Below are positions 1-7,416 of a stretch of 15,439 nt of DNA, piece after piece (position 1 is the stretch's first letter; each line of letters opens with the position of its first letter). The notes beneath the pieces are model-generated. The model did no database searches. It was not told where the DNA came from and worked only from the letters and a program-made list of their open reading frames with translations. The stretch spans positions 1 to 15,439 of the forward strand of contig DBXJ01000029.1 in NCBI GenBank assembly GCA_002309475.1, given 5' to 3'. Made by a program: the position numbers and the translations under genes. Source of the stretch: Bacteroidales bacterium UBA1215. Lineage in GTDB: Bacteria > Bacteroidota > Bacteroidia > Bacteroidales > WCHB1-69.

Positions 1-48
1 GATAAGACCTTTGAAGTCTTTTATCCTTCTGAAGATGACTGTTTTTAA
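1..48 (+). CDS. Possible C-terminal end of an unidentified protein (partial)
   Basis: The first frame is open from the window edge to a TAA at 46-48 and reads DKTFEVFYPSEDDCF. The composition is plausible for a protein C-terminus, and the stop falls exactly where a convergent neighbour would end: it overlaps the stop of the S46 peptidase (45-47 on the other strand) by 4 bases in total. Fifteen residues are too few to identify a family. The alternative is that these bases are simply the 3' flank of the peptidase gene. Confidence 0.35.
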   Translation, partial: DKTFEVFYPSEDDCF

Positions 49-2168
49 TCTACGATTGTCATTTCATCAATCAGTCGTTGTGCTCCGGCAAATTTGTCTA
101 TAATAAACAGGCAATAGCGAATATCCAAAGTAATATTTCTGCATTGGTCAGGATCGTATTCTATATCACTCATGGTTCCTTCCCAGCAGCGGTCGAAATT
201 CAACCCTATCAATTGTCCATTGGCATTTAGAACCGGACTTCCGGAATTTCCACCGGTAGTGTGGTTGGTGGCGACAAAGGCAACCGGCAATTCTCCTTTT
301 GCATTGGCATAGCGACCATAATCTTTATTTAGGTACAATTGTTTCAATTTGGGTTCTACTACATAGTCGTAGATATCCGGATTTTCCTTTTGCATAATAC
401 CTTCAATGGTGGTATAGTGTTTGTATTGTACGCCGTCTTTAGGACTATATCCGCCCACTTTTCCATAGGCGACACGCAAAGTCAGGTTGGCATCCGGATA
501 GAAGTGCTTGTCAGTTTGCATTTCCATCAATGCTTTGGTCCAGATTCTGTTCAATGAATCCAATTGTGTTTTCAGTTGATTATAAGCTATTTGTGTGTTT
601 TTGATATAATTGTCAAAAATCGGGTAGGCGAAAGTTGCCAAAACGTCGTTTTTATATTTTTTTATTGCTTTTATATCACCTTTTTCCAATAGAGATATCA
701 GTTTTTCTTTTTGACAAAATATTGATTTTGAATAAATAGTATTAGCCAATTTCTCTACTTGTACATTGTTGGATGGCTGATTGTTAAAATATTCTTTTGC
801 CAATAAAACAAACAATTCTTTATCTACATTAATATTATAGTCTTTGTAGAAACTATTTACAGACTGAATGTATTTTTGCATTGTTTTGTTTTTCAATTTC
901 TGCGACATATTTTCATCCAAATTGAATAATCCTTTCATTTGCCAAGCAAATGAAATAATTTCAATGCTATAGAATGCCTCCATAAAATAAGAATTTTCTT
1001 TGGCAACAGGTTTCATTTGAGCATATAGATTTTTGTATGCTTCCAGCAAATTACCATAGTTTTTCTGTCGGGTGGCATCTTGGTTGACCCATTGAATAAA
1101 TCTATTTTCAAGTTCTTGTTTTTTTGCTATAGTATTCAATCTTACTAATCCTTTGGACTCGCCAATCCATTTTTTCCATCCGTTGGCAATGTTGGCTGCT
1201 TTGGCAGAATATTGTATTCTTATCAATGGATCGGAATTCATATATCTTTTTATGATATCTAAGCGTTTGGTGCGTAAATCTATGGCAATGGGATCGGTTT
1301 GATTTTGTATCAATTCCACTCCCCAAGAGGTGAGAAATTGTTGTGTAGAACCCGGATAGCCGAATACAAAGGTAAAATCACCTTCGTTGATGTCTTTTAT
1401 GGAAATGGTTAAATGTTTTTTAGGTTTGTAGGGGACATTATCCTTGCTGTATGGTGCCGGATTTCCGTTTTTGTCGGCATAAATTCTGAATACAGAGAAA
1501 TCACCTGTATGACGTGGCCACATCCAATTGTCGGTGTCGCCGCCAAATTTGCCGATATTTGATGGGGGAGCACCCACTAAACGAATGTCGGTAAACACTT
1601 CGTTGATGAACAACAAATATTGATTATTGTTGTAAATAGGGGTAATACGGGCTTGATAGTGAGTGCCTTTTACGGCCTCTGCCTTTATTTTTTGGCAATT
1701 TTTACTAATGATAGCATGGCGTTCGGCTTCTGTCATTTGGTCGTTTACGCCTTGCAATACTTCCTTGGTAATATCTTTCATAGAAATCAGGAAAGTGACA
1801 GTAAATCCCGGGTTTGGCAATTCTTCTTCCAGACTATTGGCCCAAAAACCGTGGGTGAGATAATCGTGTTCCAAAGAACTGTGTGCTTGGATGCGTCCGT
1901 ATCCGCAATGATGGTTGGTGAGCAATAAGCCTTGGTCGGAAACTATCTCTCCGGTACAGCCGCTACCAAACAATACTACGGCATCTTTCAAACTGCCATG
2001 ATTGATACTATAAATATCTTCTGCAGATATTTTCATACCATTGGCTTGCATATCTTTTTCATTAAGTGAAAGAAGATAGGGCAGCCACATGCCTTCGTCT
2101 GCTTGTGCAAACATATAAAAAAATATGCACAAACTTGTCAAAATAATTTTTCTATTCATATTCAACAT
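45..2168 (-). CDS. S46 family dipeptidyl-peptidase, DPP11-type (Asp/Glu-specific)
   Basis: Secreted serine exopeptidase of family S46 that removes dipeptides from the N-terminus of peptides in the periplasm, supporting amino-acid use. The first ~23 residues form a signal peptide ending AQA, followed by the family's typical mature start DEGMWLP. The trypsin-like triad is visible: His87 in TNHHCGY, Asp223 in PRHTGDF (by spacing to characterised members), and Ser642 in GGNSGSP. Arg660, 18 residues after the serine in LNFDRCWEG, matches the position of Arg673 in Porphyromonas DPP11, which selects acidic P1 residues; DPP7 has Gly there. The 707-residue length is normal for S46. ATG at 2168 lies 3 nt after the DUF58 stop, so the two are probably co-transcribed. 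A second ATG three codons in (2159) is an equally possible start. I see no type IX secretion C-terminal domain. Confidence 0.93.
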   Translation of the reverse strand: MLNMNRKIILTSLCIFFYMFAQADEGMWLPYLLSLNEKDMQANGMKISAEDIYSINHGSLKDAVVLFGSGCTGEIVSDQGLLLTNHHCGYGRIQAHSSLEHDYLTHGFWANSLEEELPNPGFTVTFLISMKDITKEVLQGVNDQMTEAERHAIISKNCQKIKAEAVKGTHYQARITPIYNNNQYLLFINEVFTDIRLVGAPPSNIGKFGGDTDNWMWPRHTGDFSVFRIYADKNGNPAPYSKDNVPYKPKKHLTISIKDINEGDFTFVFGYPGSTQQFLTSWGVELIQNQTDPIAIDLRTKRLDIIKRYMNSDPLIRIQYSAKAANIANGWKKWIGESKGLVRLNTIAKKQELENRFIQWVNQDATRQKNYGNLLEAYKNLYAQMKPVAKENSYFMEAFYSIEIISFAWQMKGLFNLDENMSQKLKNKTMQKYIQSVNSFYKDYNINVDKELFVLLAKEYFNNQPSNNVQVEKLANTIYSKSIFCQKEKLISLLEKGDIKAIKKYKNDVLATFAYPIFDNYIKNTQIAYNQLKTQLDSLNRIWTKALMEMQTDKHFYPDANLTLRVAYGKVGGYSPKDGVQYKHYTTIEGIMQKENPDIYDYVVEPKLKQLYLNKDYGRYANAKGELPVAFVATNHTTGGNSGSPVLNANGQLIGLNFDRCWEGTMSDIEYDPDQCRNITLDIRYCLFIIDKFAGAQRLIDEMTIVD

Positions 2169-2171
2169 GTT

Positions 2172-3104
2172 TTAAAATAATTTTTGTCGTTTTAGTAAAT
2201 AATTCATCATCACTTGATGAAAACCTTCGTTGATGTCAACTTCTACTAAATCGATTTGATATTGACCACAATGAATTTTCAATTCATCTTTAAATGATTG
2301 AATTTGTTTTTTATAGATATGTTTGATTTCTTGAGGATTGACTTTTAGTTCCTGCCTGCTTTCCATATCTATTAATTTATAGGGTTTGTTGTCAAAATTG
2401 AAATCAATTTCCAATTTCTTGTCATAGACATGAAAAAAAATCACGCTATGTTTGTTGTGTTTCAAGTGTTGAAGGGATAAAAACAATTCCTCTTTTCTCT
2501 GAAAATCAAAAGCATCGCTGAAAATAATCACCAAAGATCGTCTGTGAATGCGTTCTGCAATTTCGTGCAGACATTCAGCAATGTTGGTATCGCTTATTTG
2601 GTCATTGTATTTCGGCACCAATAGTTTTTCCATCTCGGCAAATAACATTTTATGATGAATGCTACTTGATTTGCAGGGGGTGTGTAGATTTACTTTGTCA
2701 TCAAACAAAGATATTCCTACCGCATCCCGTTGACGGCGAAGCAATTGTATCAAGGCTGCCGCAGCATAGACAGAGAAATAGATTTTATTAGGGTTGGCTA
2801 AAGTAGGTTGCTCTAAACGTGGAAAATACATCGATTGTGAGCAATCTATCAATATTTGACAGCGAAGATTGGTTTCTTCTTCATATTCTTTTACAAAATA
2901 TTTGTCGGTTTTTCCATAGAGCTTCCAGTCTATATTTTTAGTAGATTCTCCGGTATTATAGGGTCTGTATTCTGCAAATTCCACCGAAAAGCCATGAAAC
3001 GGACTTTGGTGTAAACCCGTAATAAAACCTTCAACCAATTGATTAGTTGTAAGTTCTAAATTATTAAATTGGCAAAATTCTCGTATGTCAATTTTGTTGT
3101 TCAT
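2172..3104 (-). CDS. DUF58 domain protein with VWA-like MIDAS motif
   Basis: A 310-residue soluble protein. DUF58 proteins are usually encoded with MoxR AAA+ ATPases and Bat-type VWA membrane proteins; their molecular role is poorly defined. The DUF58 hallmark lies at residues 38-60 (HGFSVEF, EYRPYNTGES, IDWKLYG). It is followed by ILIDCSQSM, whose DxSxS at residues 87-91 is a metal-site motif of von Willebrand A folds. No membrane segment is evident. I chose ATG at 3104 (MNNKIDIREF). The frame stays open upstream to an ATG at 3143, but that start would put the gene's own promoter (TATCTTTG, 3111-3118) and part of the tRNA terminator inside the coding region. No moxR gene is nearby; a BatA-like gene lies in another operon at 4646-6682. 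The S46 peptidase follows after 3 nt. Confidence 0.88.
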   Translation of the reverse strand: MNNKIDIREFCQFNNLELTTNQLVEGFITGLHQSPFHGFSVEFAEYRPYNTGESTKNIDWKLYGKTDKYFVKEYEEETNLRCQILIDCSQSMYFPRLEQPTLANPNKIYFSVYAAAALIQLLRRQRDAVGISLFDDKVNLHTPCKSSSIHHKMLFAEMEKLLVPKYNDQISDTNIAECLHEIAERIHRRSLVIIFSDAFDFQRKEELFLSLQHLKHNKHSVIFFHVYDKKLEIDFNFDNKPYKLIDMESRQELKVNPQEIKHIYKKQIQSFKDELKIHCGQYQIDLVEVDINEGFHQVMMNYLLKRQKLF

Positions 3105-3110
3105 GGTTGG

Positions 3111-3118
3111 CAAAGATA
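3111..3118 (-). promoter_or_regulatory. Bacteroidota -7 promoter element for the DUF58-S46 operon
   Basis: TATCTTTG, an exact match to the Bacteroidota consensus TAnnTTTG. A TTTG at 3137-3140, 18 nt upstream, could serve as the -33 element. The last base of the octamer is only 6 nt before the ATG at 3104, so transcription should begin within about 0 to 3 nt of the start codon. Confidence 0.72.
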
Positions 3119-3141
3119 ACATTTTTTTACTTACAACAAAC

Positions 3142-3168
3142 AAAAAGGGACTTAAAAAAGTCCCTTTT
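3142..3168 (-). terminator. Intrinsic terminator of tRNA-Phe
   Basis: An 11-bp perfect stem (AAAAGGGACTT pairing with AAGTCCCTTTT) with a 4-base loop, at 3143-3168, followed on the minus strand by a T run. It begins 6 nt after the tRNA 3' end and separates the tRNA from the DUF58 promoter. The A run on the other side would let it also work on + strand transcripts, but no gene there needs it. Confidence 0.88.
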
Positions 3169-3173
3169 GCAAG

Positions 3174-3246
3174 TGGTGCTAACTAGAATTGAACTAGTGA
3201 CCTGCGGATTTTCAGTCCGACGCTCTACCAACTGAGCTATAGCACC
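3174..3246 (-). tRNA. tRNA-Phe, anticodon GAA
   Basis: A 73-nt cloverleaf: acceptor GGTGCTA/TAGCACC, D arm GCTC-AGTTGGTA-GAGC, anticodon loop CTGAAAA (GAA at positions 34-36), variable loop AGGTC, T arm ACTAG-TTCAATT-CTAGT, discriminator A. The 3' CCA is not encoded (the gene is followed by CTT), so it must be added after transcription. Position 37 is A. The outermost anticodon-stem pair (27-43) is a U-C mismatch; the other stem pairs are intact. Confidence 0.97.
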
Positions 3247-3257
3247 ATTTGAGAATG

Positions 3258-3265
3258 CAAAAGTA
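3258..3265 (-). promoter_or_regulatory. -7 promoter element for tRNA-Phe
   Basis: TACTTTTG matches TAnnTTTG, with its last base 12 nt before the tRNA 5' end. This predicts a leader of about 6 to 8 nt to be removed by RNase P. No convincing -33 element is visible in the very AT-rich sequence upstream. Confidence 0.6.
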
Positions 3266-3417
3266 GAAAAAAAAACAATATAAAACCCTAAAATTGAAAA
3301 TTATTTTTGAAAAAAAATAAGAAAACATTGTCTTTTAATATTTTAGTGTTTGTTTCATATTTTTTAATGGCAGTTGAAATAGTGCAATAAAAGTGCGAAA
3401 ATCATAAAAAAATATTG

Positions 3418-3425
3418 TATCTTTG
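3418..3425 (+). promoter_or_regulatory. -7 promoter element for the radical SAM-protease operon
   Basis: TATCTTTG, followed by CC as in the DUF58 promoter, ends 17 nt before the ATG at 3442. This predicts a leader of about 12 nt. I see no clear TTTG/TTG at the usual -33 distance. Confidence 0.68.
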
Positions 3426-3441
3426 CCAAAAAAATAAAGCA

Positions 3442-4218
3442 ATGTCAGGAATATTATTTGACAAGGTCATTTTCGGACCGATACATAGTAGAAGATTGGG
3501 CAATTCTTTGGGAATTAACCTCATGCCGGAAGATATAAAGTATTGTACCTTCAACTGCATTTATTGTGAATGTGGCTGGGCACAAACCAGTGAAGTAGAG
3601 TATAGGCATTTATTGCATGCAAAAGATATGATTCCTATTTTGGAAACACGTTTTCAACAGTTGCATGATAATGGTACGCAAATAGATTCCATTACTTACT
3701 CAGGCAATGGCGAGCCGACATTACATCCTGAATTTGAAGAAATTACAAATAAAATTATAGAATTAAGAAATCAATACTATCCCCATACTATCATTTCTTG
3801 TTTGAGCAATTCCACACAATTGCATCGTCCGGATGTGTTAAGAACTTTGCAAGCCATTGACAATCCTTTGCTAAAGTTGGATGCCGGCACACAAAGCATG
3901 TTTGATGCCATCAATCAACCTTTCAAACATATCGATATAGACGAATTGACGGAAAATTTGTGCAAATTTAACGGTCAACTCACCATTCAAACCTTGCTAT
4001 TAAGAGGTATGCATGACGGCAAAATAATAGACAATACCACTATAGAAGAAGTACAAGCATGGTTGGAACGTATCAAACGGATTCATCCTCATACTGTTAT
4101 GCTTTATCCGATAGACAGAGAAACGCCAGAAAAAGAGTTGATAAAACTTTCTAAAGAAGAATTGGAAAAGGTAAAAGAAAAAGTTGAACAATTAGGAATA
4201 AAAACATTGATATACTAA
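3442..4218 (+). CDS. Radical SAM protein, COG0731 (TYW1-like) family
   Basis: A 258-residue radical SAM enzyme. The N-terminal block FGPIHSRRLGNSLGINLMP is typical of bacterial COG0731 proteins. Cys35, Cys39 and Cys42 form CxxxCxxC, the ligands of the [4Fe-4S] cluster that cleaves S-adenosylmethionine, and GNGEPT at 88-93 is the 'GGE'-type motif contacting SAM. The COG is named after wyosine (tRNA-Phe imidazoG37) synthetase, but that is an archaeal/eukaryotic reaction and the role of the bacterial members is not established; I infer no substrate. Start ATG at 3442 was chosen because the only upstream start in frame, a TTG at 3415, overlaps the promoter. The stop codon shares its last A with the ATG of the next gene, a sign of translational coupling. 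Confidence 0.9.
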   Translation: MSGILFDKVIFGPIHSRRLGNSLGINLMPEDIKYCTFNCIYCECGWAQTSEVEYRHLLHAKDMIPILETRFQQLHDNGTQIDSITYSGNGEPTLHPEFEEITNKIIELRNQYYPHTIISCLSNSTQLHRPDVLRTLQAIDNPLLKLDAGTQSMFDAINQPFKHIDIDELTENLCKFNGQLTIQTLLLRGMHDGKIIDNTTIEEVQAWLERIKRIHPHTVMLYPIDRETPEKELIKLSKEELEKVKEKVEQLGIKTLIY

Positions 4219-4643
4219 TGCAAAAGACAACTGTTCCTTTTGAAATACAATATTTAGAAAACAAGTCAAATATACATTTGATTTTAAATGTAAAAATCGG
4301 GCGAAAACAAGCCCGAATGGTGATAGATACAGGAGCATCGCATTCTTGTATATCACCTGAATTGGCAAAACCTATTCCGGGAAAAGATAAAATAGAAGTG
4401 GATTATGTGGCAAGTGCCAGCGGAAACGATTTATCTAATGAAATACAAAGAGTTCCAAGTGTAAAAATAGGGGATTTTACATTAAAAAATTATCAGTTTT
4501 TGGTTTTGGATATTTCACATATCAATTTGATGTTTGAAAAATTGAATATCAAACCTATTGTCGGTTTTTTAGGAAGTGATATTTTACTCAAATACCATGC
4601 GGTAATTGACTATAATACAAGAACTTTATATTTAAGTAAATAG
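4218..4643 (+). CDS. Retropepsin-like single-domain aspartic protease
   Basis: A 141-residue protein of the retroviral-type (clan AA, Asp_protease_2-like) fold. The catalytic motif is DTGAS at residues 37-41 (preceded by ARMVI), and the second conserved block GFLGSDIL at 117-124 corresponds to the hydrophobic-hydrophobic-Gly motif that packs under the active site. One catalytic Asp per chain means activity would need a homodimer. There is no signal peptide or membrane helix, so it is probably cytoplasmic. The ATG overlaps the radical SAM stop by one base (TAATG), so both come from one transcript and may be co-translated. Targets are unknown; the pairing suggests, without proof, that it processes the radical SAM enzyme or its peptide substrate. 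It converges on the BatA-like gene with a 2-nt gap and no recognisable terminator. Confidence 0.85.
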   Translation: MQKTTVPFEIQYLENKSNIHLILNVKIGRKQARMVIDTGASHSCISPELAKPIPGKDKIEVDYVASASGNDLSNEIQRVPSVKIGDFTLKNYQFLVLDISHINLMFEKLNIKPIVGFLGSDILLKYHAVIDYNTRTLYLSK

Positions 4644-4645
4644 GT

Positions 4646-6682
4646 CTAGTTTTGTTTGAAAAACAACCTTAACAGCACACTTTCCGTCAGCAAAAACAAC
4701 AAACAAAGTATCAAAAACAAAGGGTATAGTTGAATGCCGTTGTTGCTAATTTTTTCTTTGATGCTTGCCATGGATTTGTGTTGTAAATTCAGTAATGTAA
4801 AATGACTGAGTTGATAGTCTTTTATCAGGTCATCCAATTCTTTGTAATTATAAAAGTCCATATCCGATTCACGTCTATTATAGTTAAAAGCGATAGATGA
4901 TACCGGTTCGCTACCGGTTGTTACTTGATAGATGCCGTCGTGAAGAATTTGATTGTGTGTCAAAAAACGAATGTTGTTGGTTTTTGACAGCATTTCAGGA
5001 ATAAAAGTTTCTTTTTTGTCTTCAGTTTGTATTTGCAATATGGAAGGGTTTAAAGAACTGTTGATTTCAATAATATCGTTGCTGCCAATTACATAATATA
5101 ATGATTGATTGGTATTTTTTGCTGCCATATTGAGCATTGTGGGAACAAAAATAGCATGTTCCGGGAAACGGGAAAATTGATTATCCAAAGGAACTGTCAA
5201 CAAATAGGTAAAACCCTTGCCGACTTGTTGGCAAATTAGAAATTCATCGTTGTTTTCCAAAGAAATAAGCACCTGTTTGTTATGACCGATCGTCTTCTGC
5301 AATTTGTAATGCTTTTGAACAACCGGTAAGTCAATATTTTCCGGATATTGCTCAAAAACATTGCGATATAGTTGATGTTCTAAATTGATTTTGTCAATTT
5401 TGGTGAGAGATGTATCCAATTTTTCTATCTGCGGCAAACCTAAATAGGTGTTTAACTGATTGTTGTAGTTGGATTCATCGGGTGAAAGTAAAAGCAGATT
5501 GCCGCCTTCGTTTAAATATTGGCTAAGTTCTTGTGAAAGTCCGTCTGTAATATGCTTGTTCAATTCAATGATAATCAAATCTTGTTCCGGTAGTAACTGA
5601 TAGTTGATACTTTTTGTTTCACAAGATGTAAAATGAATGCTGCTATCGCTTTCAAAAAGCATTTTTATATATTTATTTTCTTTTGAATGAAATACATATA
5701 AAATATTTTTTACATCATTGGTGGTGAGTGTATAATATAGTTTATCGTCAAAAGAAATAGGGTAGTCTGTAATGGAAAGATAACCTTTTTGGATTTTTTT
5801 ATTGTCAGTTGTAAAATTAAGGATGGTTTCTATGTGACTCTCGGGTTGAATATTGAGAGAAGAAATAGACTTTTGTTGACCATTTAACATCAATTTAAGC
5901 GGCACACTTTCAATTGATTCATCCGAATGATTGGAAATCGATACATGCATGGCAACCGGTTCTTTTGACATGATTTCATTTGTCAAAAGCCATGCCGAGT
6001 CAATGCTGATATTTTTGACTTTATTGGCTGCAAGGGGGATGAGATACACTTGGATGGAAGAATCGGGTTTGATGTTTGATAGAGTAGTGCTACTTTTTTG
6101 AAAATCAGATATTAAATACAAATTTTTTCCTTTTTTTACAGCATGTTTACCTTGTAAACAATAGTTGTAAATTTTGTCCAAAGAACAGAATGTCGGCGAC
6201 AATTCGATAGTTTCCACTTCTTTGGTAAAATCTTGTTTTGAAAAAGGATTTTGATATTTTGCCAACAAATCGTTGGTGAGTAAAACAAACTGTGTATTTT
6301 CGTCAAAAGTAGCTGCAATAGCTTGTGCCTGTTTTTTCGCTTCATGAAATAAGTTGCCGTCTTTACTTTTGTTTTCCATTGAAAATGAATTGTCTATGTA
6401 AATATAGACTAAATTGTTTTGCGTAGCTATTGCATTGTTTTTTCTATTGATATAAGGTTTGGCAAATACCAATATCAAACAAGCCAATGCCAACAAACGC
6501 AAAGCGAGAATAATCCATTTTTTCAGTTGGGATGTTTTTTGAGTTTGTTGTTTTAAACTTTGAATAAAAGAGTTGTTGGAAAAAAAATAAGTTTGGTATC
6601 TCCTAAAATTAAAAAGGTGGATAATAATAGGAATCAGTAGGGCAAAAAGGGCAAAAAGAAAGGCAGGATGGGTAAAATGCAT
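4646..6682 (-). CDS. BatA-like protein with N-terminal double-transmembrane domain and VWA-like region
   Basis: A 678-residue inner-membrane protein. The N-terminus is the characteristic 'aerotolerance regulator' double-helix domain (TIGR02226/BatA type): helix one at about 6-24, the FNFRRYQ segment, then helix two at about 56-76. A VWA-like domain follows, with a complete DxSxS metal motif DNSFS at 97-101. A long probably periplasmic region contains LNEGGNLLLLSPDES, resembling the glutamine-amidotransferase-like fold common in these proteins. One last helix lies near 652-672 before a basic tail. Function is not established; relatives are linked to Bat/MoxR systems in envelope stress. The ATG lies 2 nt after the GldA-like stop, so it is the last gene of the minus-strand operon. 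The DUF58 gene that usually sits next to such proteins is here in a separate operon. Confidence 0.85.
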   Translation of the reverse strand: MHFTHPAFLFALFALLIPIIIHLFNFRRYQTYFFSNNSFIQSLKQQTQKTSQLKKWIILALRLLALACLILVFAKPYINRKNNAIATQNNLVYIYIDNSFSMENKSKDGNLFHEAKKQAQAIAATFDENTQFVLLTNDLLAKYQNPFSKQDFTKEVETIELSPTFCSLDKIYNYCLQGKHAVKKGKNLYLISDFQKSSTTLSNIKPDSSIQVYLIPLAANKVKNISIDSAWLLTNEIMSKEPVAMHVSISNHSDESIESVPLKLMLNGQQKSISSLNIQPESHIETILNFTTDNKKIQKGYLSITDYPISFDDKLYYTLTTNDVKNILYVFHSKENKYIKMLFESDSSIHFTSCETKSINYQLLPEQDLIIIELNKHITDGLSQELSQYLNEGGNLLLLSPDESNYNNQLNTYLGLPQIEKLDTSLTKIDKINLEHQLYRNVFEQYPENIDLPVVQKHYKLQKTIGHNKQVLISLENNDEFLICQQVGKGFTYLLTVPLDNQFSRFPEHAIFVPTMLNMAAKNTNQSLYYVIGSNDIIEINSSLNPSILQIQTEDKKETFIPEMLSKTNNIRFLTHNQILHDGIYQVTTGSEPVSSIAFNYNRRESDMDFYNYKELDDLIKDYQLSHFTLLNLQHKSMASIKEKISNNGIQLYPLFLILCLLFLLTESVLLRLFFKQN

Positions 6683-6684
6683 GA

Positions 6685-7398
6685 TTATTCGTGAGATGTC
6701 AATTTATGGAACAAAGTCTCCATACCTTTTCCTTCTGATTGTTGTAGTAAATTGTCGATAGAATCGTCTGCTTTGATTTTGCCTAAATCAATGATGATGG
6801 CACGACTGCAAATGGCTTCCACTTCTTGCATAATATGCGTAGAAAGTAAGATAGTTTTGGTTTTACTGATTTCTCGTATCAAATTTCTGATACCAATCAA
6901 TTGGTTAGGGTCTAATCCGGAAGTCGGTTCATCCAATATAAGTACTTCTGGATCGTGTATCAATGCTTGTGCTAAGCCGACTCTTTGTTTGTAACCTTTT
7001 GACAAAGTGGCAATTTTCTTATTTTGCTCCAATGTCAAACCTGTTAATTCAATAATTTCCTCTATGCGTTGTTGTAAATTTTTCACCTTGTGTACACCAC
7101 CTACAAAATGCAGACTTTCTCGTACATACATGTCATAATATAGTGGGTTGCTTTCAGGCAGATAGCCGATTTTTTTAGCGATTTCAATAGGATTTTCCAA
7201 TACATTCATTCCACAAACAAATACCGAACCGGAGGTCTGCGGTTGATAACAGGTAATAATCTTCATCAATGTGGACTTGCCGGCACCATTAGGTCCCAAA
7301 AGTCCTACAATTTCTCCTTGTTTCATGGAAAAAGAAACGTTGTCAAGTGCTTTTTGTGTTCCAAAAATCTTAGTTACATTTTTAACTGTTATTGACAT
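6685..7398 (-). CDS. GldA-like ABC transporter ATP-binding protein
   Basis: ATPase subunit of an ABC exporter of the GldA type, which in gliding Bacteroidota works with the membrane proteins GldF and GldG. All nucleotide-binding motifs are present: Walker A GPNGAGKST (35-43), a Q-loop region with YLPE (Glu in place of Gln, common in this branch), signature LSKGYKQR (132-139), Walker B VLILDEP (152-158) with catalytic Glu157, and His188 in the H-loop. At 237 residues it is shorter than typical GldA (about 300). The extension after the ATPase core seems to be missing, although the ending ETLFHKLT resembles the normal GldA tail. No gldF or gldG is nearby, so the permease must be elsewhere, and a gliding role cannot be assumed. 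It starts 18 nt after the HAD gene. Confidence 0.87.
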   Translation of the reverse strand: MSITVKNVTKIFGTQKALDNVSFSMKQGEIVGLLGPNGAGKSTLMKIITCYQPQTSGSVFVCGMNVLENPIEIAKKIGYLPESNPLYYDMYVRESLHFVGGVHKVKNLQQRIEEIIELTGLTLEQNKKIATLSKGYKQRVGLAQALIHDPEVLILDEPTSGLDPNQLIGIRNLIREISKTKTILLSTHIMQEVEAICSRAIIIDLGKIKADDSIDNLLQQSEGKGMETLFHKLTSHE

Positions 7399-7416
7399 GT
7401 TGATGAAATTTAAAGG

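Noticed and set aside
4..20. Hairpin AAGACTT-CAA-AGGTCTT on the minus strand downstream of the S46 peptidase
   Set aside because: The stem is short and AT-rich with one wobble pair, has no T run after it, and probably lies inside the end of a convergent gene, so I do not call it a terminator.
1620..1928. Open frame antisense to the S46 gene, and similar antisense frames within lepA and the yitT-like gene
   Set aside because: They overlap well-supported genes completely and show no recognisable domain, promoter or start context.
3105..3143. Longer start for the DUF58 gene (ATG at 3143)
   Set aside because: It would place the promoter octamer and part of the tRNA terminator inside the coding region, and the 13 added residues do not belong to the family.
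3415..3441. TTG start for the radical SAM gene
   Set aside because: It lies upstream of and overlaps the TATCTTTG promoter, so it would not be on the transcript.
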